From an uncultured Paracoccaceae bacterium (GTDB lineage: Bacteria > Pseudomonadota > Alphaproteobacteria > Rhodobacterales > Rhodobacteraceae), in contig CALSNT010000009.1 of NCBI GenBank assembly GCA_943787785.1, forward strand, positions 186,001-250,000: DNA of 64,000 bases, given 5' to 3'. Made by a program: the position numbers and the translations under genes. Of the stretch, positions 53,447-62,266 are shown piece by piece (position 1 is the stretch's first letter; every line of letters starts with the position of its first letter). Under the pieces are notes generated by a model that was not told the origin of the DNA, did no database searches, and worked only from the letters and a program-made list of their open reading frames with translations.

Positions 53447-53463
53447 ATTAGGACTTCATTATA

Positions 53464-53479
53464 TGTTTCACGTGAAACA
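53464..53479. other. parS-like ParB-binding site
   Basis: TGTTTCACGTGAAACA is a perfect 16-base palindrome and fits the bacterial parS consensus TGTTNCACGTGAAACA. ParB loads at such sites to build the chromosome partition complex, usually near the replication origin. It lies in the 47-base gap between the BKACE and SGNH-hydrolase genes, 15 bases before the latter's ATG. No parAB genes are in the window. Confidence 0.85.
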
Positions 53480-53493
53480 CGAGGCACAAGCCT

Positions 53494-54129
53494 ATGAAAA
53501 CAATATTGTGTTACGGTGACAGCAACACCCACGGATCGCTGCCGATGGCCACCATCGACGATGATGACCGTCTGGGCCCGACCGCGCGCTGGTCCGGGGT
53601 CATGGCATCCTCGCTAGGCGACAGTTTCTGCGTCATCGAAGAGGGTCTGCCTGGCCGAACCACCGTTCACGACGACCCGTTCGAGGGTGCGCATCTGAAC
53701 GGATTGCGCATCCTTCCAGCAATTCTGAACAGCCACCGACCCCTCGATGGGTTGGTCATCATGCTGGGCACAAATGACCTCAAAACCCGCTTTGCTGCGC
53801 CGGCCGCTGACATCGCGATTGGCGTCGAAAAAATGGCGCTTATGGCCGCCACACTGGCGCACCCGCCGCGTGTCTTGATTGTCGCGCCACCGCCGGTTCG
53901 CGAGCTCGGCTGCCTGACGGAATACTTCGTCGGGGCGGAAGCGAAAGGCACGGGGCTGGCCGAGGCTCTGCGATTTCGGGCTGGGCGTGTAGGGGCAGGG
54001 TTTTTCGATGCCAGTTCAGTGATCTCGGTTGACCCGCTGGACGGGGTTCATTTTGGAGCCGACGCACACCGCGATCTGGGTAAGGCGCTGGCAAATGCGG
54101 TCACTTCGATGATGGATTATCCAACATGA
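53494..54129 (+). CDS. SGNH/GDSL-family hydrolase
   Basis: A 211-residue esterase/lipase-like protein. ILCYGDSNTHGSLPMATIDD carries the block I serine (GDS) and VIMLGTNDLKTRF the block III GxND. The C-terminal DGVHFGADAHRDLGKALAN supplies the DxxH pair. No signal peptide is seen. Within the carnitine operon it could hydrolyse acylcarnitines to free carnitine, which is inference from position. Confidence 0.87.
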   Translation: MKTILCYGDSNTHGSLPMATIDDDDRLGPTARWSGVMASSLGDSFCVIEEGLPGRTTVHDDPFEGAHLNGLRILPAILNSHRPLDGLVIMLGTNDLKTRFAAPAADIAIGVEKMALMAATLAHPPRVLIVAPPPVRELGCLTEYFVGAEAKGTGLAEALRFRAGRVGAGFFDASSVISVDPLDGVHFGADAHRDLGKALANAVTSMMDYPT

Positions 54130-54199
54130 CACGATGCAATTTACCGATACGGGGCTTCAGAATTGCACAATTCGAGCATTGCCTCGCTGAGGTCACGCC

Positions 54200-55648
54200 A
54201 TGACACGCACCGCAGCCATTATCGGCGGCGGCGTCATCGGCGGCGGCTGGGCAGCCCGGTTCCTGTTGATGGGCTGGAACGTCAAGGTGTTCGACCCATC
54301 CCCGGAGGCGCAGCGCAAGATCGCCGAAGTCCTTGAAAATGCGCGCCGTTCGATGCCGGGTCTATTCGATGTTGCTCTGCCTCCAGAGGGATCGCTGAGT
54401 TTCCATTCCACCATCGCCGAAGCAGTTGCAAATGCCGAATGGATTCAGGAAAGCGCACCGGAACGTCTTGATATAAAGCATAAAATTTTCGCAGAGATTC
54501 AAACCGACTGCGCCTCGGACGCTATCATTGGCTCGTCCACCTCTGGCTACAAGCCGTCGGAACTCCAGGAAGGTGCCAGAAGTCCGGGGCAAATCCTCGT
54601 GGCGCATCCATTCAACCCGGTCTACCTGTTGCCACTGATCGAGTTGGTAAAAAGCCCGAAGAATGGCCCGCAGATCGTTGATAAAGCGTCGGATATTATA
54701 GGTTCGCTTGGCATGTACGCCCTGCGCGTCCGCGCCGAAATCGACGCTCATATTGCGGATCGCTTCTTGGAGGCCGTCTGGCGAGAGGCGCTTTGGCTGG
54801 TCAAGGACGGCATCGCCACGACCAGCGAAATCGACGACGCGATCCGTTTGGGCTTCGGCCTTCGCTGGGCGCAGATGGGCCTTTTCGAAACCTACCGCAT
54901 TGCCGGCGGCGAGGCCGGGATGGCGCATTTTATTGAACAGTTCGGACCGGCCCTTGAATGGCCCTGGACCAAATTGATGGACGTGCCGGAACTGACGGAC
55001 GACCTGATCAAGACCATTGCAGATCAGTCGGACGCGCAATCCGGTGACCGTTCGATTCGCGAGTTGGAGCGCGACCGTGATACCAACCTCGTCGGCATCC
55101 TGCGCGCCTTGAAGGCCACCGACGCGGGGGCCGGTGCTGTTTTGAATGCAGCCGACCTAGATCTACGTAAAGACCCCTCCGATCTGACCCGCCCAATCGA
55201 GACCGTCGCCCGCGCCGTGCCGCTGGATTGGACCGATTACAACGGCCACATGAACGAAGCGCGTTATCTTCAGGCTTTCGGTGACGCCACCGACCGGTTC
55301 ATGGAGATCATCGGCTGCGATGCGGACTATATCGCGTCGGGCGGCAGTTATTTTACCGCCGAAACCCATATCCGGCATATCGACGAGGTGCACGCTGGAA
55401 GCCGCATTCGTGTCGACACCATTTGTCTGCTGGGCGAGGGCAAAAAGCTCCATCTTTTCCACGAGATGTATGAAAGTGGCCGGCTGCTGGCCACGGGCGA
55501 ACACTTCCTGTTGCACGTCAGCCTTGCGACCCGAAAGCCAAGCCCGCCGGGCCCGGTTGTCGAACGTAAACTTACCGAAATCGCCACCGATCATTCGGAG
55601 TTGCCACTCCCGGAGGGGATTGGTCGTGCCGTAGGGCAACGGCGGTGA
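54200..55648 (+). CDS. L-carnitine dehydrogenase fused to a betainyl-CoA thioesterase domain
   Basis: A 482-residue bifunctional protein. The N-terminal 320 residues are a 3-hydroxyacyl-CoA-dehydrogenase-type NAD fold (AAIIGGGVIGGGWAARFLLM; VAHPFNPVYLLPLIELV with the catalytic His), matching carnitine dehydrogenase. The C-terminal 150 residues form a hotdog thioesterase (LDWTDYNGHMNEARYLQAFG; ETHIRHIDEVHAGSRI). The fusion is known in carnitine-degrading alphaproteobacteria: carnitine is oxidised to 3-dehydrocarnitine and betainyl-CoA is hydrolysed to glycine betaine. GAGG precedes the ATG. The stop overlaps the GTG of the SDR gene. Confidence 0.92.
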   Translation: MTRTAAIIGGGVIGGGWAARFLLMGWNVKVFDPSPEAQRKIAEVLENARRSMPGLFDVALPPEGSLSFHSTIAEAVANAEWIQESAPERLDIKHKIFAEIQTDCASDAIIGSSTSGYKPSELQEGARSPGQILVAHPFNPVYLLPLIELVKSPKNGPQIVDKASDIIGSLGMYALRVRAEIDAHIADRFLEAVWREALWLVKDGIATTSEIDDAIRLGFGLRWAQMGLFETYRIAGGEAGMAHFIEQFGPALEWPWTKLMDVPELTDDLIKTIADQSDAQSGDRSIRELERDRDTNLVGILRALKATDAGAGAVLNAADLDLRKDPSDLTRPIETVARAVPLDWTDYNGHMNEARYLQAFGDATDRFMEIIGCDADYIASGGSYFTAETHIRHIDEVHAGSRIRVDTICLLGEGKKLHLFHEMYESGRLLATGEHFLLHVSLATRKPSPPGPVVERKLTEIATDHSELPLPEGIGRAVGQRR

Positions 55649-56388
55649 AGGTCCTCATCACGGGCGGTGCTGCGGGCATAGGGCGGGCCATGGCGCAAGC
55701 GTTTGCTGACGGCGGGGCCGAGGTTTGGGTCAGCGACGTGGATGCCGCCGCCCTTGATCGCTTGCCGTCGAACTGGAATGCGCGGAACGTCGATGTCGCG
55801 GACGAGACGGAGGTAGCAGGGCTGATGTCCGAGGTCGGAGTGCTTGATGTGCTTTGTGCGAATGCCGGCATTGCCGGACCTACGGCAGTGATTGAAGATG
55901 TGTCCTTAAAAGACTGGAATGCTTGCCAGTCTGTCACGCTGAGTGGTACGTTTCTTACATGCAAACACGCAATCCCGGCAATGAAACTGGCCGGTCGCGG
56001 GGCGATTATTCTGACCTCTTCCACCGCCGGGCAGTTCGGCTATCCGAATCGCGCGCCCTATGCGGCGGCGAAATGGGGCGTGATCGGTTTGACGAAGACA
56101 CTGGCGATGGAGCTTGGTCCCTTTGGCATCCGCGCCAATGCGATCTGCCCAGGCGCGGTAGAGGGCCCACGGATGGAAGGTGTTATTGCCCGCGAAGCCG
56201 CCGCAAAGGGCATGACGCCCGAAGATCTGCGCGCGGGGTATCAGGCGGGCACGTCAATGCGCACCTGGGTGAGGGCCGAGGATGTCGCGGCGATGGCCGT
56301 GTTTCTGGCCAGCGATGCGGCGACGCGCGTGTCCGGGCAGGTGATTGCGGTCGATGGCCATACGGAGAACCCCGATCCGAAGGTGTAA
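55645..56388 (+). CDS. Short-chain dehydrogenase/reductase
   Basis: A 247-residue classical SDR. VLITGGAAGIGRAMAQAFAD is the cofactor motif, LCANAGIAGP the NAG motif, and YAAAKWGVIGLTKTLAMELG contains the YxxxK catalytic pair. GTG start at 55645, overlapping the upstream stop (GTGA). As the last gene of the carnitine operon it may interconvert acetoacetate and 3-hydroxybutyrate, or act on a carnitine derivative. Confidence 0.88.
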   Translation: MKVLITGGAAGIGRAMAQAFADGGAEVWVSDVDAAALDRLPSNWNARNVDVADETEVAGLMSEVGVLDVLCANAGIAGPTAVIEDVSLKDWNACQSVTLSGTFLTCKHAIPAMKLAGRGAIILTSSTAGQFGYPNRAPYAAAKWGVIGLTKTLAMELGPFGIRANAICPGAVEGPRMEGVIAREAAAKGMTPEDLRAGYQAGTSMRTWVRAEDVAAMAVFLASDAATRVSGQVIAVDGHTENPDPKV

Positions 56389-56500
56389 TTGCCCGGTGAT
56401 TTTTATCAGCGGCAGGTTGCGAGCGCGCGCCGCGGCGATCTGAAGTGCCGATCAGTGTCAAAAGCATCCGGATTGGATTTTTGCTTGTGCGCGGGTGCCG

Positions 56501-57907
56501 TCAGGCGGCCGACTTGCCGCCCATGCCATCGACTACGCTCGCGTCAATCCGCGCCACGCACACACTGTCGCGCCCCGCCGCCTTGGCCGCATAAAGAGCT
56601 GCATCGGCTGCTGCGCGAAGGGCATCCGGGTTACTGGAATCCGCAGTGATATGACCCAGGGCGACACCGATACTTACGGTGACTGACTGACCGATACCTG
56701 TGCCTCCATCGGTCGCCTTCAGCCCACGGATACGTCGGCACAGTCGTTCAGCAGCGCTATGGGATTCGGAGGCCGAGAGGCCGTGCATCACGATCAGGAA
56801 TTCGTCGCCACCAATGCGCGCCAACAGATCATCCGGCCTCAGCCCGTCCCGAAGGCGCCGGGCAACTTCGACCAGCACTGCGTCGCCCGCGTCGTGGCCG
56901 AACCGATCATTCACTAGTTTATATTGGTCAAGGTCGGCGATCATGACAGTCACGGTTTCCGACGTCGGATTGGCTGAGGCGGAATGGACCATGCCGCGCA
57001 TCGCGTTCATCGCGTACCGCCGGTTGAACAGGCCTGTCAGCGGGTCGATCGCAGCAAGACGCAGGCTTTCCTCGACTGGCGAACGCAGGGCGTCCAGCTC
57101 TTCCTTACGGGTCAACAGGCGATCGACGCGCAGGCGCAATTCATCGGCGTCTGCTGGCGCTGGCAGCACATCATCTGCCCCCAGATCCAATGCCATCGCA
57201 GCGCCATCACCGGGAGGGCCGGTCAGGACGGCGAGAATCGGGATGCGTCGGGTCGCCTGACGGTTCCGTAGTTCGGCCAACAGGGTGAGCCCGGCCGAGC
57301 GCGCCGTGTCACCACCGAGTTCAATGACAATCGAATCCGGAGCCGGTCCGGATTGCTCCTCCAGTGTCAGTATTTCTTTTGGCGAAAAAATGCAGGATGC
57401 CACATTACCAAGCCCTGTTTTCCAGGCCGCAATCTGCGCCGCGTCCTGCGACACCAACGCCGCGATAGGCGCAGGACGCCACAGCGTAGATGCTTCGGCA
57501 AATCCGTAATCGCTGGCGGTGATCTGGTTTCGACGAAGTTCTCTCATTTGGTGCGTTGATCGGATCAGGCTGCGAAGTCTTGCCTGCAGGAACGCACCTC
57601 CGACCGGGCGGGCCAAGGCCTCGTCCAGCCCGGACATGAGTGCTCCGGCGCGGTCCTGGCCTGTCTGCAAAAGACCAACAATCGTTGTGTCCTGGCCATC
57701 GCGGCTGCGGCGCAAATCCTCAAGGACTTCGTCGCTCAGCATTTCGACGCCGATCATCAATACATCGGGCGCGCCACTGTCCAGAAACTCCAATAGTGCC
57801 TCGGGGTCTGCGACCGTGCTGACGTCATAGCAGGCCGCCGAAAGCTCGGACTGAAGGGCGGTGCGATGGGTCGCATCCCTCTCGGCGATCAAAACCCGCC
57901 CGGCCAT
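56501..57907 (-). CDS. PleD-like diguanylate cyclase with degenerate receiver domains
   Basis: A 468-residue protein with REC-REC-GGDEF order as in PleD. The GGDEF domain (about residues 300-460) has LLARIGGDEFLIVMHGLSAS, so the active site is intact, and RPDD five residues before it is a normal inhibitory I-site. The first receiver (1-118) has Gly where the phosphoacceptor Asp is expected (DVLMIGVEML). The second (about 155-270) has Glu (DSIVIELGG). It should make c-di-GMP but not be activated by ordinary phosphorylation. Confidence 0.88.
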   Translation of the reverse strand: MAGRVLIAERDATHRTALQSELSAACYDVSTVADPEALLEFLDSGAPDVLMIGVEMLSDEVLEDLRRSRDGQDTTIVGLLQTGQDRAGALMSGLDEALARPVGGAFLQARLRSLIRSTHQMRELRRNQITASDYGFAEASTLWRPAPIAALVSQDAAQIAAWKTGLGNVASCIFSPKEILTLEEQSGPAPDSIVIELGGDTARSAGLTLLAELRNRQATRRIPILAVLTGPPGDGAAMALDLGADDVLPAPADADELRLRVDRLLTRKEELDALRSPVEESLRLAAIDPLTGLFNRRYAMNAMRGMVHSASANPTSETVTVMIADLDQYKLVNDRFGHDAGDAVLVEVARRLRDGLRPDDLLARIGGDEFLIVMHGLSASESHSAAERLCRRIRGLKATDGGTGIGQSVTVSIGVALGHITADSSNPDALRAAADAALYAAKAAGRDSVCVARIDASVVDGMGGKSAA

Positions 57908-57999
57908 TCTGTCGCCTCCCTCACGAAACGGCTTTCACCGGTTAACGAAACATTCGTAAACAAAAGTTAAGAAAACCTTTCCGGATCAGGGAGAATTCA

Positions 58000-58278
58000 A
58001 TGAAAACTGAACAGGCTGAACTTCTGGGCGCGAAAGCGCTGGCCTGGCTGGCGGACAATGAAGATCTGCTGCCGGTGTTCCTTGGGGCGACGGGGGCGGA
58101 CGGGGCCGCGCTGCGCGAACAGGCCGAGAAGCCGGAGTTTCTGGGGTCGGTTCTGGATTTCCTGATGATGGATGATGCCTGGGTTATCGAATTCTGTGAT
58201 GCGAATGCGCTGCCCTACGATATGCCAATGCGGGCGCGTCAGGCGCTGCCGGGCGGACAGGATGTCAGTTGGACCTGA
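58000..58278 (+). CDS. DUF3572 family protein
   Basis: A 92-residue soluble helical protein with the DUF3572 pattern: AKALAWLADNEDLLPVFLGA, SVLDFLMMDDAWVIEFCDAN and PYDMPMRARQALPGG. AGGGAG lies upstream of the ATG. Typical of alphaproteobacteria; function unknown. It is divergent from the diguanylate cyclase. Confidence 0.88.
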   Translation: MKTEQAELLGAKALAWLADNEDLLPVFLGATGADGAALREQAEKPEFLGSVLDFLMMDDAWVIEFCDANALPYDMPMRARQALPGGQDVSWT

Positions 58279-58332
58279 AGGGCTATACCCGGCGGGCTTG
58301 ACGCGGCTGGCAGGCCTGCGAGAAGTAGCCCG

Positions 58333-59028
58333 ATGAGCGCATTCGACGGCATCCTGTTCGACAAAGACGGCACGCTTTTCGATTTCGAAGCGACGTGGTC
58401 CGGCTGGACCTACGGCATCGTTGGCGATTTTTCCAACGGTGACGCGACAGTTGCCGAGCGACTCGGTGACGCCGTCGGATATGACTTTGCGCAGCGATGT
58501 TTCCGACCCAATAGTGTGGCCATTGCCGGAACGCCGCTGCAAATCGCCGAGGCGCTCGGGGAACTTCTGCCGGGCCAGACCCCGGAGTCGGTTTTGCAGC
58601 ATCTGGATGCCAGCGCGGCGCTGGCGCAGCAGCATCCGACGGTGCCGCTGGCGCCGCTGTTCGAGGGTCTGCGCGCGCGCAACCTGCGGTTGGGCATCGC
58701 GACGAACGACAGCGAGATGCCGACCCGCGCCCACCTGTCCAGTGCCGGGATCATCGAACTTTTCGATTTCATTGCGGGCTCGGACTCCGGGCATGGTGGC
58801 AAGCCGGCGCCGGGTCAGTTGTTGGCGTTTGCGCAGGAGTTTGAGCTGGACCCCGCGCGCTGCGTCATGGTTGGCGACAGCGCCCACGATCTGAGTGCCG
58901 GACGCGCGGCCGGGATGGCTTGTGTTGCCGTGCTGACGGGTCTCAGCACGGCTGATGATCTGCGCCCGCTGGCCGATGTGGTCTTGCCTGACATTGGCCA
59001 TTTGCCAGTTTGGCTGGACGCAGGCTAA
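58333..59028 (+). CDS. HAD-superfamily phosphatase (phosphoglycolate phosphatase-like)
   Basis: A 231-residue HAD hydrolase. GILFDKDGTLFDFEATWSG is the nucleophile motif I (DxDGT). The helical cap occupies about 20-90. RLGIATNDSEMP is motif II, GGKPAPGQLL holds the Lys of motif III, and CVMVGDSAHDLSAGRAAGMA is motif IV. Gph-like proteins dephosphorylate 2-phosphoglycolate or similar small phosphates. It is convergent with, and overlaps by 4 bases, the XdhC gene. Confidence 0.88.
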   Translation: MSAFDGILFDKDGTLFDFEATWSGWTYGIVGDFSNGDATVAERLGDAVGYDFAQRCFRPNSVAIAGTPLQIAEALGELLPGQTPESVLQHLDASAALAQQHPTVPLAPLFEGLRARNLRLGIATNDSEMPTRAHLSSAGIIELFDFIAGSDSGHGGKPAPGQLLAFAQEFELDPARCVMVGDSAHDLSAGRAAGMACVAVLTGLSTADDLRPLADVVLPDIGHLPVWLDAG

Positions 59029-59987
59029 CCGCGTCTGAGGCGCTCGGTCATCTCGGCCAGGATCGAGATTGCAATTTCGGCCGGGGACTTGGCGCCGATG
59101 TCGAGGCCGACCGGCGCATGGATGCGCTTCAATGCATCGCTGTCGTGTGTCGCGCCCAGTCGTTCCAGCCGCTTGGCATGGGTGCGTTTGGAACCAAGGC
59201 TGCCCAGATAGAACACATCCGAGGCCAGCGCCGCCTCGATCGCCGGATCGTCGATCTTGGGGTCGTGTGCCAGTGTGACAACCGCGGTGCGCGCGTCGAG
59301 CCCGATCCCGGCTAATGCCTCGTCTGGCCAATCGGTAGAAATCACTTCGCCGGGAAAGCGCGCGTCGCTGGCGAAGGCGCTGCGCGGATCCACCAGAAAC
59401 GGATCGTATCCGGCCAGCCGTGCCATCTGGATCAGCGGCTGGGCGATATGCACCGCGCCCACGACGATCAGACGCAGCGGCGGGTTGTGGATGGCAACAA
59501 AGCGGCTGCCTTCGAAGCCGGAGCGATCCATGGCGAAACGCTGGGCGAAATCGCTTGGGGCAGGGGTCAGTTTCCTCTGCCAGGTTTCGGTGTCCACGAC
59601 CATCGCGACGGCGCGGCGTTCGGCGCGCGCGGCGACGAGGTCCGCCAACAAGGCTTCCGGGATCGCTGCCCCAACGGGCTCCACCAGAATACGGATTGTT
59701 CCGCCGCAGGCGAGACCGACCGCGAAGGCGTCGTCGTCGCTAATCCCGTACGTGAGCAGGCGTGGCCAGCCGTCGCTCAACGCATCCATCGCCTCGGCAA
59801 CGACGGCGCCCTCGACGCAGCCGCCCGAGACGGACCCGGCAAACTCCCCGGTTCCGGAAATGGCCAGTTGGCTGCCGGTGGGGCGGGGGGCAGAGCCCCA
59901 AGTCTCGACCACCGTTGCCAGCACGGCACCGCGACCATCCCGGTGCCAGGCCAGTGCGGTTTCAGGGATATCGTCAAAAGTGGTCAT
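59025..59987 (-). CDS. XdhC/CoxI-family protein
   Basis: A 320-residue protein of the XdhC family, which inserts sulfurated molybdenum cofactor into xanthine dehydrogenase-type enzymes. The N-terminal XdhC/CoxI domain has VLATVVETWGSAPRPTGSQL and GSVSGGCVEGAVVAEAMDAL. The C-terminal Rossmann domain has RLIVVGAVHIAQPLIQMARL and FYLGSLGSKRTHAKRLERLG. The start at 59987 fits GGAGCG. No molybdenum hydroxylase gene is near, so its client is encoded elsewhere. Confidence 0.9.
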   Translation of the reverse strand: MTTFDDIPETALAWHRDGRGAVLATVVETWGSAPRPTGSQLAISGTGEFAGSVSGGCVEGAVVAEAMDALSDGWPRLLTYGISDDDAFAVGLACGGTIRILVEPVGAAIPEALLADLVAARAERRAVAMVVDTETWQRKLTPAPSDFAQRFAMDRSGFEGSRFVAIHNPPLRLIVVGAVHIAQPLIQMARLAGYDPFLVDPRSAFASDARFPGEVISTDWPDEALAGIGLDARTAVVTLAHDPKIDDPAIEAALASDVFYLGSLGSKRTHAKRLERLGATHDSDALKRIHAPVGLDIGAKSPAEIAISILAEMTERLRRG

Positions 59988-60102
59988 CTGGCGCTCCGGA
60001 GCGGTGTCGCCCGCATCATGCGGCGGGGCTGCATGATGGGCCAGAGCGAATTTGCCCAGCATGCCAACTCTGTCTTCTTTTTGAAAATACACCGGAGGGG
60101 GC

Positions 60103-60126
60103 CCGGGGGAGGCTGGCCTCCCCCGG
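60103..60126 (-). terminator. Hairpin terminator between the OmpA-family and XdhC genes
   Basis: CCGGGGGAGG (60103-60112) pairs perfectly with CCTCCCCCGG (60117-60126) around a CTGG loop. It lies just after the OmpA-family stop on the minus strand; the T-rich tract TATTTTC is about 15 bases further, so termination may be weak. Confidence 0.55.
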
Positions 60127-60132
60127 CCTTGC

Positions 60133-61929
60133 TTACCGCAGTTCGGCGGTTTGCAGAAGCGGCGTGATCCGGCGCACGACGGCGCGGCGATTGGCCGGTT
60201 CCGATTCGAGCGTGCGGACCTTCAGGTTCGATTCGCCGTAGCCCTGAATGACCATGTTTTCCGGCGGGACGTCGAAGAACTCGGTCAGGGCCAGCGCGAC
60301 AGATTCTGCACGGCGATCCGACAGGGCCAGATTGAACGCGGCACCACCGGTTGCGTCGGTGTGACCTTCAATCAAGAAGACCTCGCCCGGGTTTTCGTCG
60401 ATCAGGTCCAGCATCAATTCTCCAAGCTCGATCAGATCACGAGCCTCGCTTGGACGGATTGCCGCCGAGCCAGTGTCGAAGTTGATCGCGTCCAGATCAA
60501 TCGGGGCAACCAGATCGCGCACGGCGCGGATCTGACGGATTTGCGCCAGCGAATAGCCGCGGCGAAACTCCTGCTGATCGGCTTCCAGAAGGGCGGCCCG
60601 CAGGGCGCGTCGGTCACGGGTGTCGACGAAAACGGGGTCGGCACGGCGCGTCGGGATGTCTTCAATGCGCACTGGATCCGCCTCGACCGTATCGTCGATC
60701 AACGCGATGCGGGTGCCATCGGGCAGAATGCGCGTGCGGCGCAAGACCCGGCCATCGGCGGTACGGATCGTCACGATACGGACGCCGTTTTCACGCAGCA
60801 CCGTGGTGCGGGTCGAGCCGTCGTTGAACGTCTCGGTGCGCACCTCTGCGCCGGGTTGACGCAGCAGCGTGTCGTCGTCCTTCAACACGAACAACTGGCC
60901 GTCACGCTCGACAACCACGCGATCACCGGAGTTCGCTTTGACTTCGGCGCCGTTCTTCAGGATCGCCCCGACTGCCAGCGCGCCCAGACCAAACAGAGCG
61001 ACCTTTTCGATATCGCTTAGCCCGCTGTCACCTTCGTCGCGTGCACGTCGCTGGGCGCGGGTTTCTTGATTGCCCCGTGCCGAGGTGTCGAAATCTTCGG
61101 TTGAGGAGCGGGTGTCGGCCTCGCTTACGGTTTCGACCTGCACTTCGGCATCGGCGTCGCCCTCGGCGGCTGCAGCAGCAGCCGGTGCATCGCCGGCTGC
61201 AATCAGGTCGACTTCCTGAGCGGCCTCGATCTCGGCTTCGATCTGCTCTTCTTCAGTGACTTCGACGCTGGCTTCACCAGCTTCGACGGTCTCCATCTCG
61301 ACCGAACCACCGTTCATCGCGCCATTTTCGCCCGCGGCCTCTTCGACCGTTTCGATGTTGGGTTCGAGTTCGCTGTTGGCCTCGGCTTCGGCTGCGCGGG
61401 CCGCTTCGCGCTCGGCGCGGCGCAGCGCGCGGCGTTCCTTGCGTGTCAATTGCGGTTCTTCTGCCTCGGTTTCTGCTTCAACTTCAGCAGCGGCTTCTGC
61501 TTCGGCAGCTGCGGAGGCCTCGGCTTCAGCAGCCGCTTGCGCTGCGGCCGCAGCTTCAGCTTCGGCGGCCTCTGCTTCGGCTTGGGCAGCGGCGGCAGCC
61601 TCGGCTGCTGCGGCGGCTTCAGCTTCTGCCTGCGCTTTCGCTTCGGCCTCGGCAGTCGCGGCAGCCTCGTCGCTGGCTTCGGCTTCCAGTTCAGCGGCAA
61701 GTTCTTCTTCGGTCAACTCGGGCACATCCATGCCGGCTTCTTTGGCTTCCTGGCGCAATTGGCGCAGGCAACGGCGTTCCTGACGGTTGTTTGGCCTGTC
61801 GCCCAATTGAATTTCGAGTCCGACGCAGCGGTCCTTTGCCTGAGCATGGACGGGGGCCGGAATGGGCATGACCAGCGCCAGACACAATGTCAGGCTGGTG
61901 GTGGATTTCAGGGTGGTGGAATGGAACAT
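60133..61929 (-). CDS. OmpA-family outer-membrane/peptidoglycan-binding protein with Ala/Glu-rich region
   Basis: A protein of about 598 residues. The signal peptide runs to PIPAPVHA. Residues 70-230 or so are almost only Ala, Glu and Gln with a basic patch (RKERRALRRAEREAARA), likely a long helical or coiled-coil stalk. A middle region (about 330-450) has EVRTETFNDGSTRTTVLREN. The C-terminal OmpA domain (about 470-598) has INFDTGSAAIRPSEARDLIE and FLIEGHTDATGGAAFNLALS, which binds peptidoglycan. Starts at 61947 (GTG), 61935 and 61929 are possible; 61929 gives the cleanest signal peptide. It is followed by a hairpin. Confidence 0.85.
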   Translation of the reverse strand: MFHSTTLKSTTSLTLCLALVMPIPAPVHAQAKDRCVGLEIQLGDRPNNRQERRCLRQLRQEAKEAGMDVPELTEEELAAELEAEASDEAAATAEAEAKAQAEAEAAAAAEAAAAAQAEAEAAEAEAAAAAQAAAEAEASAAAEAEAAAEVEAETEAEEPQLTRKERRALRRAEREAARAAEAEANSELEPNIETVEEAAGENGAMNGGSVEMETVEAGEASVEVTEEEQIEAEIEAAQEVDLIAAGDAPAAAAAAEGDADAEVQVETVSEADTRSSTEDFDTSARGNQETRAQRRARDEGDSGLSDIEKVALFGLGALAVGAILKNGAEVKANSGDRVVVERDGQLFVLKDDDTLLRQPGAEVRTETFNDGSTRTTVLRENGVRIVTIRTADGRVLRRTRILPDGTRIALIDDTVEADPVRIEDIPTRRADPVFVDTRDRRALRAALLEADQQEFRRGYSLAQIRQIRAVRDLVAPIDLDAINFDTGSAAIRPSEARDLIELGELMLDLIDENPGEVFLIEGHTDATGGAAFNLALSDRRAESVALALTEFFDVPPENMVIQGYGESNLKVRTLESEPANRRAVVRRITPLLQTAELR

Positions 61930-62266
61930 GGACATAACTTTTGGCACTCACTTTGCTGTGGTCGTCGTTGCACACATCTCAGGTGGGCGGGCACACTTCC
62001 CAAGTGTGTTGTCCCGGATGAACGTATTTAGGAGTGGTTTGGTTCCATGGCAAACGCCGAGCGGCGGGAAATGGCCGAGGGCGGATGGGGGTGGTTGTAC
62101 GGGGGTGATGGCGAGCCACCGCCACTTGTGACTTGTCTTCCTTTGCCCGGCTTGGACCGGGATCAGGCCTAGGTCGGCACCAAGCCCAAAAAACTGACCC
62201 TGCGCCTATGCACCGGTACTTGTTTACGAGCGGCTACGTATCGCCGCCCGATTCAAGCGACTAGCC
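61930..62266. other. Intergenic stretch with no recognised gene
   Basis: The 337 bases between the OmpA-family start and the MttB-like stop hold no plausible coding frame. The region should contain the OmpA-family promoter (read leftward) and the 3' region of mttB. No clear stem, dyad or matching copy of the 147-base element was seen. Confidence 0.5.

Noticed and set aside
57997-59331. Minus-strand frame of 444 codons across DUF3572 and the HAD gene
   Set aside because: It opposes two genes with clear motifs and starts inside the XdhC gene in another frame.
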